Part shown: piece after piece, positions 14,158-22,793 of the stretch | Position numbering within the stretch: position 1 is the first letter of the stretch | How the letters are laid out: the number at the start of each line of letters is the position of its first letter | DNA from: Treponema sp. | Lineage (GTDB): Bacteria > Spirochaetota > Spirochaetia > Treponematales > Breznakiellaceae | Length of the DNA stretch: 32,843 nucleotides | NCBI GenBank assembly: GCA_031256035.1 | Contig: JAIRRJ010000016.1 | Location: 1 to 32,843 of the forward strand | Direction: 5' to 3' | Made by a program: the position numbers and the translations under genes | The notes under the pieces: generated by a model | Database searches by the model: none | The model's input: only the letters and a program-made list of their open reading frames with translations | Told to the model about the DNA's origin: nothing

Positions 14158-17028
14158 ATGTCTAAACAAAAAAATGTTTACTTCTTCGGTGAAGGCAAAG
14201 CCGAGGGAGATGCGAAGATGAAAGAAGTGTTGGGAGGCAAGGGCGCCAATCTCGCTGAGATGACCAACCTTGGAATTCCTGTTCCGCCCGGATTTACCAT
14301 TTCAACCGGCGTCTGCGCCGCTTATTATGAAAACAAGGAAAAATACCCTGCAGGCATCAAAGAAGAAGTGGAAGCGGGCCTTAAAAAGCTCGAATCTGTA
14401 ATGAAAAAGAAACTTGGCGATCCCGATGATCCGCTTTTGGTTTCTGTCCGTTCGGGAGCCGCGGTTTCCATGCCCGGCATGATGGATACGATCCTTAACC
14501 TGGGTATGAGCGACAAAGCGGTAAAAGGGCTTGCCGCGAAAACCAACAACCCGCGCTTTGCCTGGGATGCGTACCGGCGTTTTATCCAGATGTACGGCGA
14601 TGTGGTGATGGGCGTCGAGCATCATCTGTTTGAAGAAGCTATTTCCGCAATAAAAAAATCAAAGAATGTAGAGCTTGATACGGCTCTTACAACAGCCGAT
14701 CTTGAAAAACTGGTCAATGAATACAAGCAAATCGTGAAGAAACACGCAAAGAAAGACTTTCCGCAGAATCCGCTTGATCAGCTTTGGGGGGCGATTAACG
14801 CCGTTTTCGGTTCATGGATGAACGAAAGGGCAATCACATACCGGAAACTTAACGACATCCGTAACCTGAAGGGGACGGCGGTCAGCGTTCAGTCCATGGT
14901 ATTCGGCAATTTCGGCGATGATTCCGGTACGGGCGTATGCTTCAGCCGCGATCCGAGTACCGGCGTTAACGAATTCTACGGCGAATTCCTCATGAACGCG
15001 CAGGGCGAAGACGTTGTAGCCGGCATCAGGACGCCGGAAAGAATCGCTGAACTGGAAAAAGAAAATCCCAAAATCTACAAACAGCTTGTCGGAATCAAAA
15101 ACCGGCTTGAAAAACATTTCAAGGATATGCAGGACCTTGAGTTTACAGTCCAGCAGGGCAAGCTTTACCTTCTACAGACGCGCAACGGAAAACGCGCCGG
15201 AACCGCGGCAGTAAAATGCGCGGTGGACATGGTTGGCGAGGGTCTGATCGACAAAAAAACCGCGATTATGCGCGTAACGCCGGCGCACCTTGACCAGCTT
15301 CTGCACCCGATGATTGATGTTCAGGCGCAAAAGCAGGCAAAAGCGCTTACAAAGGGCTTAAACGCTTCTCCGGGCGCCGCTTCGGGAAGAATCGTTTTTA
15401 CGGCGAAAGAGGCTGAAAATTGGCACGCAAGGGGCGAAAAAGTGCTTTTGGTGCGAAAAGATACCAGCCCCGAAGACATTGGCGGAATGGTTGTTTCCCA
15501 GGGCGTGCTTACATCAACGGGCGGAATGACAAGCCATGCGGCAGTTGTAGCCCGCGGCATGGGGACTCCTTGCGTTGCCGGAGCAAAGAGCGTTTTGGTA
15601 CAGGGCGATTCTGTTGACATCGGCGGCAAAACATTCAAGGAAGGCGACTGGATCACCATAGACGGAACTTCCGGCGAAGTATACGAAGGCCGTATGCCGC
15701 TGGTAGCGCCGAATATTTCAAAAGATATGAATACCTTCCTTAAATGGTGCGATGAAGTCCGCAATCAGGCTGTCCGGGGCAATATAAAAGGATTTGAAAT
15801 CAGGACAAATGCCGATCAGCCGGAAGACGCAAAACGCGCGTTTGATTTCGGCGCTCAGGGCGTTGGTCTTTGCCGCACAGAGCATATGTTCTTCGACAAG
15901 GAAAAACTTATCCATTTCCGCGCCATGATTGTGGCGGAAACCGAAGAAGACAGGAAGGCCCAGCTTAAAAAGATTCTTCCCCTGCAGCAAAAAGACTTTT
16001 TCGGCATTTTCAAGGCAATGGAAGGCCGCCCTGTTACGATAAGGCTGCTTGATCCGCCTCTTCATGAATTTGTTCCGCACACACAGGAAGAAATAAACGA
16101 ACTTGCAGAGCATTTGAAGATCAGCCGTGAAAAACTCCAGTCAAAAATCGGCACATTGGTAGAAAGCAACCCCATGCTGGGGCATCGTGGCTGTCGTTTG
16201 GCGGTAACATATCCTGAAATCTACGATATGCAGGTTGAGGCAATCGCCCTTGCGGCAGTTGAGTGTGTAAAACAGAAGATACCGGTTCATCCTGAAATAA
16301 TGATTCCCATTGTCGTTACAGCGCGGGAACTCAAGCTGCTGCGCCCGAATGCGGAAAAAATCCTGGAAAAAATCATCGGAGCGGCTGGCGTTAAGATACC
16401 GTTTACCATCGGCACCATGATCGAAGTGCCGCGTGCGGCGATTCGCTCGGCGCATATTGCCAAATACGCTGATTTCTTCAGCTTTGGAACCAATGATCTT
16501 ACCCAGATGACCTTTGCCTTCAGCCGCGATGATGTCGCATCCTTCCTGCCCATATACCTGCAGAAAAATGTTCTTGATGTTGATCCTTTCAAGACTATTG
16601 ACGAAGACGGAGTAGGCGGATTGATGGAACTTGGAATCAGCGAAGGACGAAAAGTTAAGCCGAATCTCAAGATTGGGATCTGCGGCGAACACGGCGGTGA
16701 TCCTACAACTATTGACTTTTGTTATAGAGTAGGCTTATCATATGTATCATGTTCACCCTTCCGGGTACCGTTAGCGCGTCTTGCAGGCGCGCAGGCGGTT
16801 ATAAACAATACCGGAATGAAGATAAAGGGAGGGGAGTCAGCGAAGACTGGTAAACCCACCACTGCCAAGGTGAAGGGCAGTAAGAAACCTGTTAAGGGGG
16901 AGAAGAAGATGCCAGTAGCAAAGGCGAAAAAGCCCGCGGCGAAGAAGCCTGCGGCAAAGAAAGCGGTGAAAAAACCCGCTGCCAAGAAAGCGGTGAAGAA
17001 ACCCGCTGCCAAGAAACCACTTATGTAA
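14158..17028 (+). CDS. ppdK: Pyruvate, phosphate dikinase with a Lys/Ala/Pro-rich C-terminal tail
   Basis: It interconverts ATP, Pi and pyruvate with AMP, PPi and phosphoenolpyruvate in the cytosol, and in many anaerobes serves PPi-linked glycolysis. The ATP-grasp domain has GGKGANLAEM (26–35) and VRSGAAVSMPGMMD (97–110). The swivelling phosphohistidine domain has GGMTSHAAVVARG with catalytic His460. The PEP/pyruvate barrel ends with ICGEHGGDP and catalytic Cys842. All key residues are present. The normal protein ends near residue 886. The remaining roughly 70 residues are a basic tail of K, A and P, including two exact KAVKKPAAK units encoded by a 27-bp tandem repeat (16960–17013). Such tails are typical of histone-H1-like bacterial proteins, not of PPDK. 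ATG follows GGAGGT at 5 bp. Confidence 0.95.
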   Translation: MSKQKNVYFFGEGKAEGDAKMKEVLGGKGANLAEMTNLGIPVPPGFTISTGVCAAYYENKEKYPAGIKEEVEAGLKKLESVMKKKLGDPDDPLLVSVRSGAAVSMPGMMDTILNLGMSDKAVKGLAAKTNNPRFAWDAYRRFIQMYGDVVMGVEHHLFEEAISAIKKSKNVELDTALTTADLEKLVNEYKQIVKKHAKKDFPQNPLDQLWGAINAVFGSWMNERAITYRKLNDIRNLKGTAVSVQSMVFGNFGDDSGTGVCFSRDPSTGVNEFYGEFLMNAQGEDVVAGIRTPERIAELEKENPKIYKQLVGIKNRLEKHFKDMQDLEFTVQQGKLYLLQTRNGKRAGTAAVKCAVDMVGEGLIDKKTAIMRVTPAHLDQLLHPMIDVQAQKQAKALTKGLNASPGAASGRIVFTAKEAENWHARGEKVLLVRKDTSPEDIGGMVVSQGVLTSTGGMTSHAAVVARGMGTPCVAGAKSVLVQGDSVDIGGKTFKEGDWITIDGTSGEVYEGRMPLVAPNISKDMNTFLKWCDEVRNQAVRGNIKGFEIRTNADQPEDAKRAFDFGAQGVGLCRTEHMFFDKEKLIHFRAMIVAETEEDRKAQLKKILPLQQKDFFGIFKAMEGRPVTIRLLDPPLHEFVPHTQEEINELAEHLKISREKLQSKIGTLVESNPMLGHRGCRLAVTYPEIYDMQVEAIALAAVECVKQKIPVHPEIMIPIVVTARELKLLRPNAEKILEKIIGAAGVKIPFTIGTMIEVPRAAIRSAHIAKYADFFSFGTNDLTQMTFAFSRDDVASFLPIYLQKNVLDVDPFKTIDEDGVGGLMELGISEGRKVKPNLKIGICGEHGGDPTTIDFCYRVGLSYVSCSPFRVPLARLAGAQAVINNTGMKIKGGESAKTGKPTTAKVKGSKKPVKGEKKMPVAKAKKPAAKKPAAKKAVKKPAAKKAVKKPAAKKPLM
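16960..17013 (+). repeat. 27-bp tandem repeat encoding the ppdK tail
   Basis: Two adjacent 27-bp units differ at one base, and each encodes KAVKKPAAK. The sequence before them (from about 16915) is a looser version of the same AAKKP pattern. The unit length is a multiple of three, so copy-number change would keep the frame. Confidence 0.8.
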
Positions 17029-17068
17029 TATAGGTTTTTTGGTTATTAAAAAAAATCCTTATAAAAGG

Positions 17069-17096
17069 CCTGATCTTGTGATCAGGTCTTTTTTTA
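17069..17096 (+). terminator. Rho-independent terminator after ppdK
   Basis: CCTGATC (17069–17075) and GATCAGG (17080–17086) pair around TTGT, followed by TC and seven T's (17089–17095). This is a good intrinsic terminator 40 bp after the ppdK stop. Confidence 0.85.
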
Positions 17097-17097
17097 T

Positions 17098-17127
17098 TTG
17101 ACAGTGCTGCTGGTGTGGATTTACCAT
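17098..17127 (+). promoter_or_regulatory. Promoter of the GH18 gene, probably leaderless transcript
   Basis: A consensus TTGACA (17098–17103) begins right after the terminator T-run. TACCAT (17122–17127, 4 of 6) follows at 18 bp. Transcription would start near 17134, exactly the first ATG of the glycosidase, and no Shine-Dalgarno sequence is present. Confidence 0.5.
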
Positions 17128-17133
17128 ACTTAC

Positions 17134-18231
17134 ATGCCTGAAAAATCACGGGTTGCAAGTTATATAAGGACGTGGCGCCTTCAGGGAGGTCAGTACTGGA
17201 ACGCGGAGATGATCTGCGGCGGTGAGTATCTGACTGATCTTATTATTTCTTTTGCTCTTATCAATAAAGAAGACGGTCATAGTATCTACATTCCTGAATT
17301 GAAACCGCTTGAAAACGGAAAACCAGCTTTCGATATTTGGAACGAAACTGCCGCGTTAAAAAAAAGATACCCTCATCTAAAGATTAATATCTCCGTGGGC
17401 GGCTGGGGCGCGGACGGTTTTTCCGATATGGCAGATGATCCAAAGCTCAGAGCCGCGTTTAGCGCAAATGTCTGCGATTGGCTCTTAAAATACAATCTGG
17501 ACGGCGTTGACATTGACTGGGAGTACCCCGTAGGCCCGGAAGGCGGGCAGGAAATAAAATCGCGCCCGGAAGACAACAGGAACTATATTCTCCTTTTACA
17601 GGATTTACGGGACGCGGTTGATGCGTTAGGCGCAAAAACCGGCAAATATTACAGCCTTTCAACGGCAGTTCCCGCAGTCGGCTGGTTTACAACAGCCAAC
17701 TATGTCGCTTCCGCGGCAAAAATTACCGATGCGCTAAAGCTCATGGCTTATGATTACTACGGCGCATGGAAGGATGCCACGGGGCATAATTCAAATCTGT
17801 TTTGTAACCCGGATGATCCCTCCTGCTGGAGCACCGATCGGGCATTGGAGGCGTATTTTAACGCGGGAGCGCCGCCTGAAAAGATAATGCTTGGGGCAGC
17901 GTTTTATGGCCGTGCGTTTCAGGGAGTTGAAGGCGGTCCCAACGGAGACGGTCTTTTTCAGCCCTACAAGTCGATTTCCTTTGGCGGCGGGGTTGACCGG
18001 GCGCAGATAAACGAATTCCTAAAAACCGGATCAGGCTATACCCGTTACTGGGATGATTACGCCAAAGCCCCCTATCTTTATAACGGCAATATGTGGATCA
18101 CTTATACCGATCCCGAACATATAAAGCTGCTTGCCGAATATGCAAAAGAAAAAAAACTAAAGGGCGTCTTTAACTGGGAATACGCTCATGATATGGATGC
18201 GGAGCTATTGAAGGTTCTCTCCGGGAATTAA
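17134..18231 (+). CDS. Glycoside hydrolase family 18 (chitinase-like)
   Basis: The 365-residue protein is a GH18 TIM barrel. SVGGWG (87–92) is the usual strand-3 motif. DGVDIDWE (123–130) is the DxxDxDxE catalytic motif with acid E130. MAYDYYG and a closing FNWEYAHD complete the site, so it should be active on chitin, chito-oligosaccharides or related N-acetylglucosamine polymers. The insertion between strands 7 and 8 seen in subfamily A chitinases seems present (about 265–330). I chose ATG 17134 because the longer TTG start at 17098 lies in the -35 box. With this start there is no signal peptide, no carbohydrate-binding module and no cell-wall domain, so it is probably cytosolic and handles imported oligosaccharides or the cell's own material. 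Confidence 0.85.
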   Translation: MPEKSRVASYIRTWRLQGGQYWNAEMICGGEYLTDLIISFALINKEDGHSIYIPELKPLENGKPAFDIWNETAALKKRYPHLKINISVGGWGADGFSDMADDPKLRAAFSANVCDWLLKYNLDGVDIDWEYPVGPEGGQEIKSRPEDNRNYILLLQDLRDAVDALGAKTGKYYSLSTAVPAVGWFTTANYVASAAKITDALKLMAYDYYGAWKDATGHNSNLFCNPDDPSCWSTDRALEAYFNAGAPPEKIMLGAAFYGRAFQGVEGGPNGDGLFQPYKSISFGGGVDRAQINEFLKTGSGYTRYWDDYAKAPYLYNGNMWITYTDPEHIKLLAEYAKEKKLKGVFNWEYAHDMDAELLKVLSGN

Positions 18232-18294
18232 GCAAAACTCCGGGAACAGAAAGTAGTAAGCACTTAACAGGCAAGAGATCGTAAAAGGAAAATG

Positions 18295-18341
18295 TTGACA
18301 TTGTGTATGTTATAATATCAATATATTAATTGAGAGGGGGC
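18295..18341 (+). promoter_or_regulatory. Promoter region and ribosome-binding site of the hybrid kinase gene
   Basis: TTGACA (18295–18300) and TATAAT (18311–18316) are both perfect but only 10 bp apart, so they cannot work as a normal pair; each may belong to a weaker partner. A GAGAGGGGG ribosome-binding site follows before ATG 18347. The rest of 18232–18294 shows nothing I can identify. Confidence 0.35.
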
Positions 18342-18346
18342 ATGAT

Positions 18347-21300
18347 ATGTCAAATAAAAACTTTAAGGGTCAAGCGATCATACCAACAATCATATTATTG
18401 AATGCTTCAATTATCATCCTGAATGTATTCTTATCTGTCAGATTTATCGGATTCAGTAATTCCCTTATCGACGAAAAACTCGCCGCTAATATCGAGAGCT
18501 TAAAACTTTACCTTGAAGAAAGCCAGGCAAACACAAGAGCATCCGCCGAATCGATGGCAATGTTCAAACCTGATGTTATAAAAGCTGTAAAGCAGCGGGA
18601 CAGGGATGCGTTGCTGCATATATGCGATCAATCCATGCTTGACCTGTACCGGATTGATTATTTTACAATATCCGACAGTGAAGGAAGGGTATTGTTAAGG
18701 ACTTATGATCCGGATAAAAAAGGCGATTTTGTCTTAAATCAGCAAAATGTAAAAGACGCGATGGCGGGGAAGGTATCCACATATTTTGAAAAGGGAACTG
18801 AAATAAAAGTCGCCGTCCGTACCGGAGCGCCCGTGTATGATGATGACGGCTCTTTGATCGGCGTTATTTCGGCGGGCATAAGATTAGATCAGGACAGCGA
18901 TGTGAATATATTAAGAAACCTGTTTCATTCTGAAGTAACCGTTTATTTAGGTAATGAAAGGATTGCCTCAACGATTGTCATGGATGGGAAAAGCGTTATC
19001 GGAACGGAACTGGATCCCCGTGTCGCGAAAATCGTCCTTGAAAACAAGGATGTATATTCAGGAGACGCTGATGTCCTCGGTGAAAAATATAAAACTTTTT
19101 ATATGCCGCTGTTGAATTCTCAAAATGAAGCTTTTGCCGCGATCTCTTTGGGCATGCCGATGGCGAAACTGATTACGCAGACAAATATTGCCATCTTACA
19201 AGGAATCGTTATCGGTGTGGCGGGGCTTATTGTTTTCTTTATCCTTTTATTCCTGATCTCCAATGAAAAACGGCAGCTTAAACAAATGGTAAATGAAATA
19301 AAGCACAGAGATACCCTGCTGGGCGCCGGCAACCGTTTGGCAGCCTCTTTGCTTTCTGCCGCGGAAAATGAAAAATTCGAGAATTCCCTGTTATCCGGCG
19401 TGGAGTATATAGGCGTATGTATGGATGTTGACCGCGTTCAGATATGGCAGAATGAGACGATAAACGGGAGCTTGAGTTTTGTGCATAAATATCAATGGTT
19501 AAGCGATGTAGGCAGGCAAAAGGTAGCAGTCCCAATCGGCCTCAATTTCCCGTATACTGCCATACCGGAATGGAAAGAACTGTTTTTGAACGGAGGACAT
19601 ATCAACGCTCCGTTATCTGCATTGCCGCAGGGTGAACGGGGATTTTTGGATCTCTATGAAATGAAATCCATCGTTATCATTCCGATGTTTTTACATGATA
19701 AATTCTGGGGTTTTTTCAGTCTTGATGATTGCGTCAATGAACGTACTTTTTCCGGTGATGAAATAGACATATTGCGCTCCGCCGGATTGATGATGATCAA
19801 TGCGCTGCTGCGCCAGGAAATGACGCAGAGCATCCTTGACGCAAACAATGCCAAGAGCAGTTTCCTCGCCAAGATGAGCCATGAAATGCGCACGCCGCTT
19901 AATGCCATCATCGGATTGTCCGAATTAACTCTGGAAGCCGGAGGGATAGATGAAGAGGCCGGTATCAATCTTGAAAAGGTAAACAACGCCGGCAGAACTT
20001 TGCTCACCACAGTCAATGACATCCTTGACATTTCAAAAATTGAAGCGGGAAAGTTCGAGCTTATCTCCGTAGAATACGACATACCCAGCGTAATCAACGA
20101 CACGGTAACCCAGAGCATCCTGCACATAGGAGAGAAACCCATCCAGTTCCTGCTGAATGTTGACGAAAAACTTCCCGCGCTGCTCATCGGCGATGAATTA
20201 AGGATCAGGCAAATCTGCAACAATCTTATGTCAAATTCATTTAAGTACACCAGAGAAGGCGAAGTGGAATTGAAAGTAAGCTATGGCGGAAGGGAAGGGG
20301 ACACGGACTGGGTGATTGCGCAAGTCCGGGATACCGGTATAGGTATAAAACCTGAAAATATCGGCAATCTGTTTGACGAGTATGCCCAGATGGACACAAA
20401 AGCAAACAGGAAAATTATGGGAACCGGGCTTGGACTTCCCATCGTAAAAAAGATGGTCGAGTTAATGGGCGGTTCGATTTCCGTAACAAGCGATTACGGA
20501 AAAGGCAGTACTTTCACGGTAAGGCTGCCGCAAAAGCATGTAACGGACAAAACAATCGGACCGGAATTGGCTAATAATCTTAAGAATTTCAAATATACCG
20601 ATCAAAAACGCAGGCAGGAATCCAAACTGAACAGGATAAAACTGCCCTACGCGCGGGTGCTTGTCGTAGACGATGTGATTACAAATCTTGACGTTGCGAG
20701 GGGCCTGATGAAACCGTACGGCATGAGGGTTGACTGCGTATCAAGCGGTCAGGAAGCCATTGACGCCATACGGAACGAATCCATACGCTACAACGCCGTG
20801 TTCATGGATCACATGATGCCGGAAATGGACGGAATAGAAGCCACAAGGATTATCCGCGAAGAAATAGGCACCGAATATGCCAAAACAGTGCCGGTAATCG
20901 CCCTTACAGCAAACGCGATAATCGGCAACGAAGATATGTTCTTAAGCAAGGGTTTCCAGGCGTTCATTTCCAAGCCCATTGAGATTGCGAGCCTTGACAC
21001 GGTAATCCATCATTGGGTGCGGGATAAGGAATATGAGCAAAAAATGGGGGATGGAGAATTAGCAGGGAGCAGGGAGCAGGGAGCAGGCTCTCCTCCTCCA
21101 CAAACTACCAACTACAAACTGCCAACTATTCAAGGGCTTGACATAAACAAAGGTATAGAGCGTTTTGGCGATACGGATGCGTATTTTGATATTTTACGCT
21201 CTTATGCAGTCAATACACCGCCGCTGCTGGAAACAATGAAAAGAGTTTCAACAGAAAACCTGGCGGCTTATGCCATCACTGTTCACGGGATAAAGGGCGC

Positions 21301-21688
21301 GAGCCGTGGGATACTTGCGGAGGCGGTTGGAAGCAAGGCGGAAGCGCTGGAACACGCGTCAAAAGCAAATGACTTAGATTTTGTGAGCGCCAATAATGAT
21401 GCCTTCCTTGAAATGACATGGAAACTCATAACGGACATAAAAGCGTTACTAGATAAAATCAACTCTGCTCATCCCAGGCAAAAAAAAGACAAGCCCGACA
21501 AAGAAACGCTTGAAAAGCTTCTTGCCGCCTGCGTTAAATATGATATGGACTCGGTGGATGCGGCAATTGAGGAGATTGACGCTTATGAATATACGTCTGA
21601 TGACGGGCTTGCCCTCTGGCTGAAAGAAAATGTAGAACAGATGAATTTCAAGCAGATTATTGAAAGGCTTTCGGCACTGGGCGGCTAA
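18347..21688 (+). CDS. Hybrid sensor histidine kinase (Cache–GAF–HisKA–HATPase–REC–Hpt)
   Basis: The protein has 1113 residues. Membrane segments at about 11–34 and 283–305 flank an extracytoplasmic Cache-type sensor that should bind a small ligand. A GAF-like domain (about 325–490) follows. HisKA has SHEMRTPLN with His512. The ATPase domain has NNLMSNSFKYT, DTGIGI and GTGLGL (about 610–730). The receiver (768–890) has phospho-acceptor D821 in MDHMMPEMDG and the conserved Lys in ISKP. Hpt follows (about 935–1030, His980 in VHGIKG). It should run a four-step phosphorelay in cis, with the output regulator elsewhere. The roughly 23-residue linker between REC and Hpt is coded by two heptamer tandem arrays. 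The last 75 residues form an extra helical region. No response regulator gene is adjacent. Confidence 0.92.
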   Translation: MSNKNFKGQAIIPTIILLNASIIILNVFLSVRFIGFSNSLIDEKLAANIESLKLYLEESQANTRASAESMAMFKPDVIKAVKQRDRDALLHICDQSMLDLYRIDYFTISDSEGRVLLRTYDPDKKGDFVLNQQNVKDAMAGKVSTYFEKGTEIKVAVRTGAPVYDDDGSLIGVISAGIRLDQDSDVNILRNLFHSEVTVYLGNERIASTIVMDGKSVIGTELDPRVAKIVLENKDVYSGDADVLGEKYKTFYMPLLNSQNEAFAAISLGMPMAKLITQTNIAILQGIVIGVAGLIVFFILLFLISNEKRQLKQMVNEIKHRDTLLGAGNRLAASLLSAAENEKFENSLLSGVEYIGVCMDVDRVQIWQNETINGSLSFVHKYQWLSDVGRQKVAVPIGLNFPYTAIPEWKELFLNGGHINAPLSALPQGERGFLDLYEMKSIVIIPMFLHDKFWGFFSLDDCVNERTFSGDEIDILRSAGLMMINALLRQEMTQSILDANNAKSSFLAKMSHEMRTPLNAIIGLSELTLEAGGIDEEAGINLEKVNNAGRTLLTTVNDILDISKIEAGKFELISVEYDIPSVINDTVTQSILHIGEKPIQFLLNVDEKLPALLIGDELRIRQICNNLMSNSFKYTREGEVELKVSYGGREGDTDWVIAQVRDTGIGIKPENIGNLFDEYAQMDTKANRKIMGTGLGLPIVKKMVELMGGSISVTSDYGKGSTFTVRLPQKHVTDKTIGPELANNLKNFKYTDQKRRQESKLNRIKLPYARVLVVDDVITNLDVARGLMKPYGMRVDCVSSGQEAIDAIRNESIRYNAVFMDHMMPEMDGIEATRIIREEIGTEYAKTVPVIALTANAIIGNEDMFLSKGFQAFISKPIEIASLDTVIHHWVRDKEYEQKMGDGELAGSREQGAGSPPPQTTNYKLPTIQGLDINKGIERFGDTDAYFDILRSYAVNTPPLLETMKRVSTENLAAYAITVHGIKGASRGILAEAVGSKAEALEHASKANDLDFVSANNDAFLEMTWKLITDIKALLDKINSAHPRQKKDKPDKETLEKLLAACVKYDMDSVDAAIEEIDAYEYTSDDGLALWLKENVEQMNFKQIIERLSALGG
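21061..21127 (+). repeat. Two heptamer tandem arrays inside the kinase gene
   Basis: AGCAGGG is repeated three times plus AGCAGGC (21061–21088). After a short CT-rich stretch, four units of RCMAACT follow: ACAAACT, ACCAACT, ACAAACT, GCCAACT (21100–21127). They encode the linker between receiver and Hpt domains. They look like the short tandemly repeated heptanucleotides known between genes of filamentous cyanobacteria, here within a coding frame. Confidence 0.8.
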
Positions 21689-21765
21689 ATTCCCTGAAAT
21701 ATTCATGTTTATCCGCCACTAAACCCTGAACTTCAAATACCGATAATCAACACATGGGGAGAACT

Positions 21766-21794
21766 TTCCCAAACAACCTTCGGTTATTTGGGAA
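21766..21794. other. Hairpin between kinase and flagellar genes
   Basis: TTCCCAAA (21766–21773) pairs with TTTGGGAA (21787–21794); inside, AACC-TTC-GGTT adds four more pairs after a C·A mismatch. No T-run follows, so termination is uncertain. The bases just before it (21689–21765) show nothing else. Confidence 0.5.
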
Positions 21795-21808
21795 TTCGAT
21801 TATAAGTA

Positions 21809-21841
21809 TCTGTCCACATAAACATGGTTTATGCGGACAGA
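21809..21841. other. Hairpin in the leader of flgF
   Basis: TCTGTCC and GGACAGA (21809–21815, 21835–21841) pair. After one A·C mismatch, CATAAAC pairs with GTTTATG around an ATG loop (21824–21826). The stem is 14 pairs in total. The ATG in this loop would be an in-frame start for flgF but has no ribosome-binding site. Confidence 0.6.
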
Positions 21842-21862
21842 CCAAAATCTAGGGAGTACAAC

Positions 21863-22714
21863 TTGATCAGAGGATGGTATACCGGCGCAAGCGGCATGAG
21901 GGCGCAGCAGTGGCGTCTTGACGCTGTGGCGAACAACCTGGCGAATGTTGATACGGACGGCTACAAGCGGGATACTGCGGCTCTAAAGGCCTTTCCCGAA
22001 ATGCTTATTAGGCGGCAGGATGACGATGGGGTGTATCTGCACCCGTTTGGCTCCGCGGATGCCGCGCCTATTATCGGAAAAATGGGGACAGGCGTGGAAC
22101 TTAACGAACTGTTTACCAGTTTCGATCAGGGCGCGCTCAAGGAAACAACAAGCGATTTTGATGTTGCACTTGATGGCAAGGGTTTTCTTTCGGTTGCAAC
22201 CCCCTGGGGCGAGCGTTATACCAGAAACGGCTCCTTTCAGCTTGGCAAGGAAGGTTTTCTTGAAACCAAGGAAGGATACCCTGTAGTAGGCGAATACGGC
22301 CCCATCAGGGTTAAAGCCAACAATTTTCAGATTGACAAGGAAGGACGCATCTGGATAAACGCCCTCTACCGCGATGATCCTGAGGAAATGGTAGGCAGGG
22401 AGAGCAATCAGTGGGAAGAGCCGGTTCACCTCAACACCCTGAAAATTGTCGAGTTTGATCTTGACCGCTATCTTGAAAAGCAGGGCTCAAGCCTTTACCG
22501 CGAGAGCGAAACATCAGGCCCCGCAATGATAATTCCCGAAGGCCTTCGCCCCAAAGTTTTGCAGGGTTTTACCGAGGCTTCAAATGTGAACCCTGTAACG
22601 GAAATGGTTCAAATGATCGAAGTAAACCGCGCTTACGAAGCGAATCAAAAGATGATCCAGGCTGAGGAATCGGCGCTCGGAACTCTGATAAATCAAGTTG
22701 CCAAATTCGGCTAA
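21863..22714 (+). CDS. flgF: Flagellar basal-body rod protein FlgF (FlgG-1)
   Basis: This is a proximal/distal rod component of the periplasmic flagellum, exported by the flagellar type III system. The start is TTG at 21863: AGGGAG lies 6 bp upstream and the product then begins MIRGWYTGASGM, the typical rod-protein start. An in-frame ATG at 21824 lies in a hairpin and would add 13 residues unlike the family. The N-terminal rod motif has NNLANVDTDGYKR. The middle has the FlgE/F/G core with GFLSVATPWGERYTRNGSF. The C-terminal helix has ASNVNPVTEMVQMIEVNRAYEANQK, needed for rod assembly. At 283 residues it is normal length. It is followed by flgG and a rod-binding protein gene, an order I recall from Treponema pallidum (TP0961–TP0959). 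Confidence 0.88.
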   Translation: MIRGWYTGASGMRAQQWRLDAVANNLANVDTDGYKRDTAALKAFPEMLIRRQDDDGVYLHPFGSADAAPIIGKMGTGVELNELFTSFDQGALKETTSDFDVALDGKGFLSVATPWGERYTRNGSFQLGKEGFLETKEGYPVVGEYGPIRVKANNFQIDKEGRIWINALYRDDPEEMVGRESNQWEEPVHLNTLKIVEFDLDRYLEKQGSSLYRESETSGPAMIIPEGLRPKVLQGFTEASNVNPVTEMVQMIEVNRAYEANQKMIQAEESALGTLINQVAKFG

Positions 22715-22724
22715 AAGAGGCAGT

Positions 22725-22775
22725 GTCAAGCCTTCGGCTTGACTTCCGATTGAACGTTGTTTGCCTTGCGGCAAA
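22725..22775. other. Two hairpins between flgF and flgG
   Basis: GTCAAGCC-TTC-GGCTTGAC (22725–22743) is a perfect 8-bp stem. TTTGCC-TTGC-GGCAAA (22760–22775) is a perfect 6-bp stem. Neither is followed by a T-run. They may set the ratio of FlgF to FlgG by RNA processing or stability. Confidence 0.55.
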
Positions 22776-22793
22776 TTAATTTAGGAGTAAACA

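Noticed and set aside
16722..17012. Minus-strand Phe/Ala-rich frame opposite the ppdK tail, resembling a membrane protein
   Set aside because: Antisense of AAG, GCN and CCN codons gives Phe/Leu, Gly/Ala/Ser and Gly runs automatically; there is no ribosome-binding site.
18295..18316. TTGACA and TATAAT upstream of the kinase gene as one promoter
   Set aside because: The two perfect boxes are only 10 bp apart, too close for a single sigma-70 type promoter; recorded only as a promoter region.
21824..21862. ATG at 21824 as the start of flgF
   Set aside because: It lies in a hairpin loop, has no ribosome-binding site, and adds residues unlike the family; TTG 21863 is better on all three counts.
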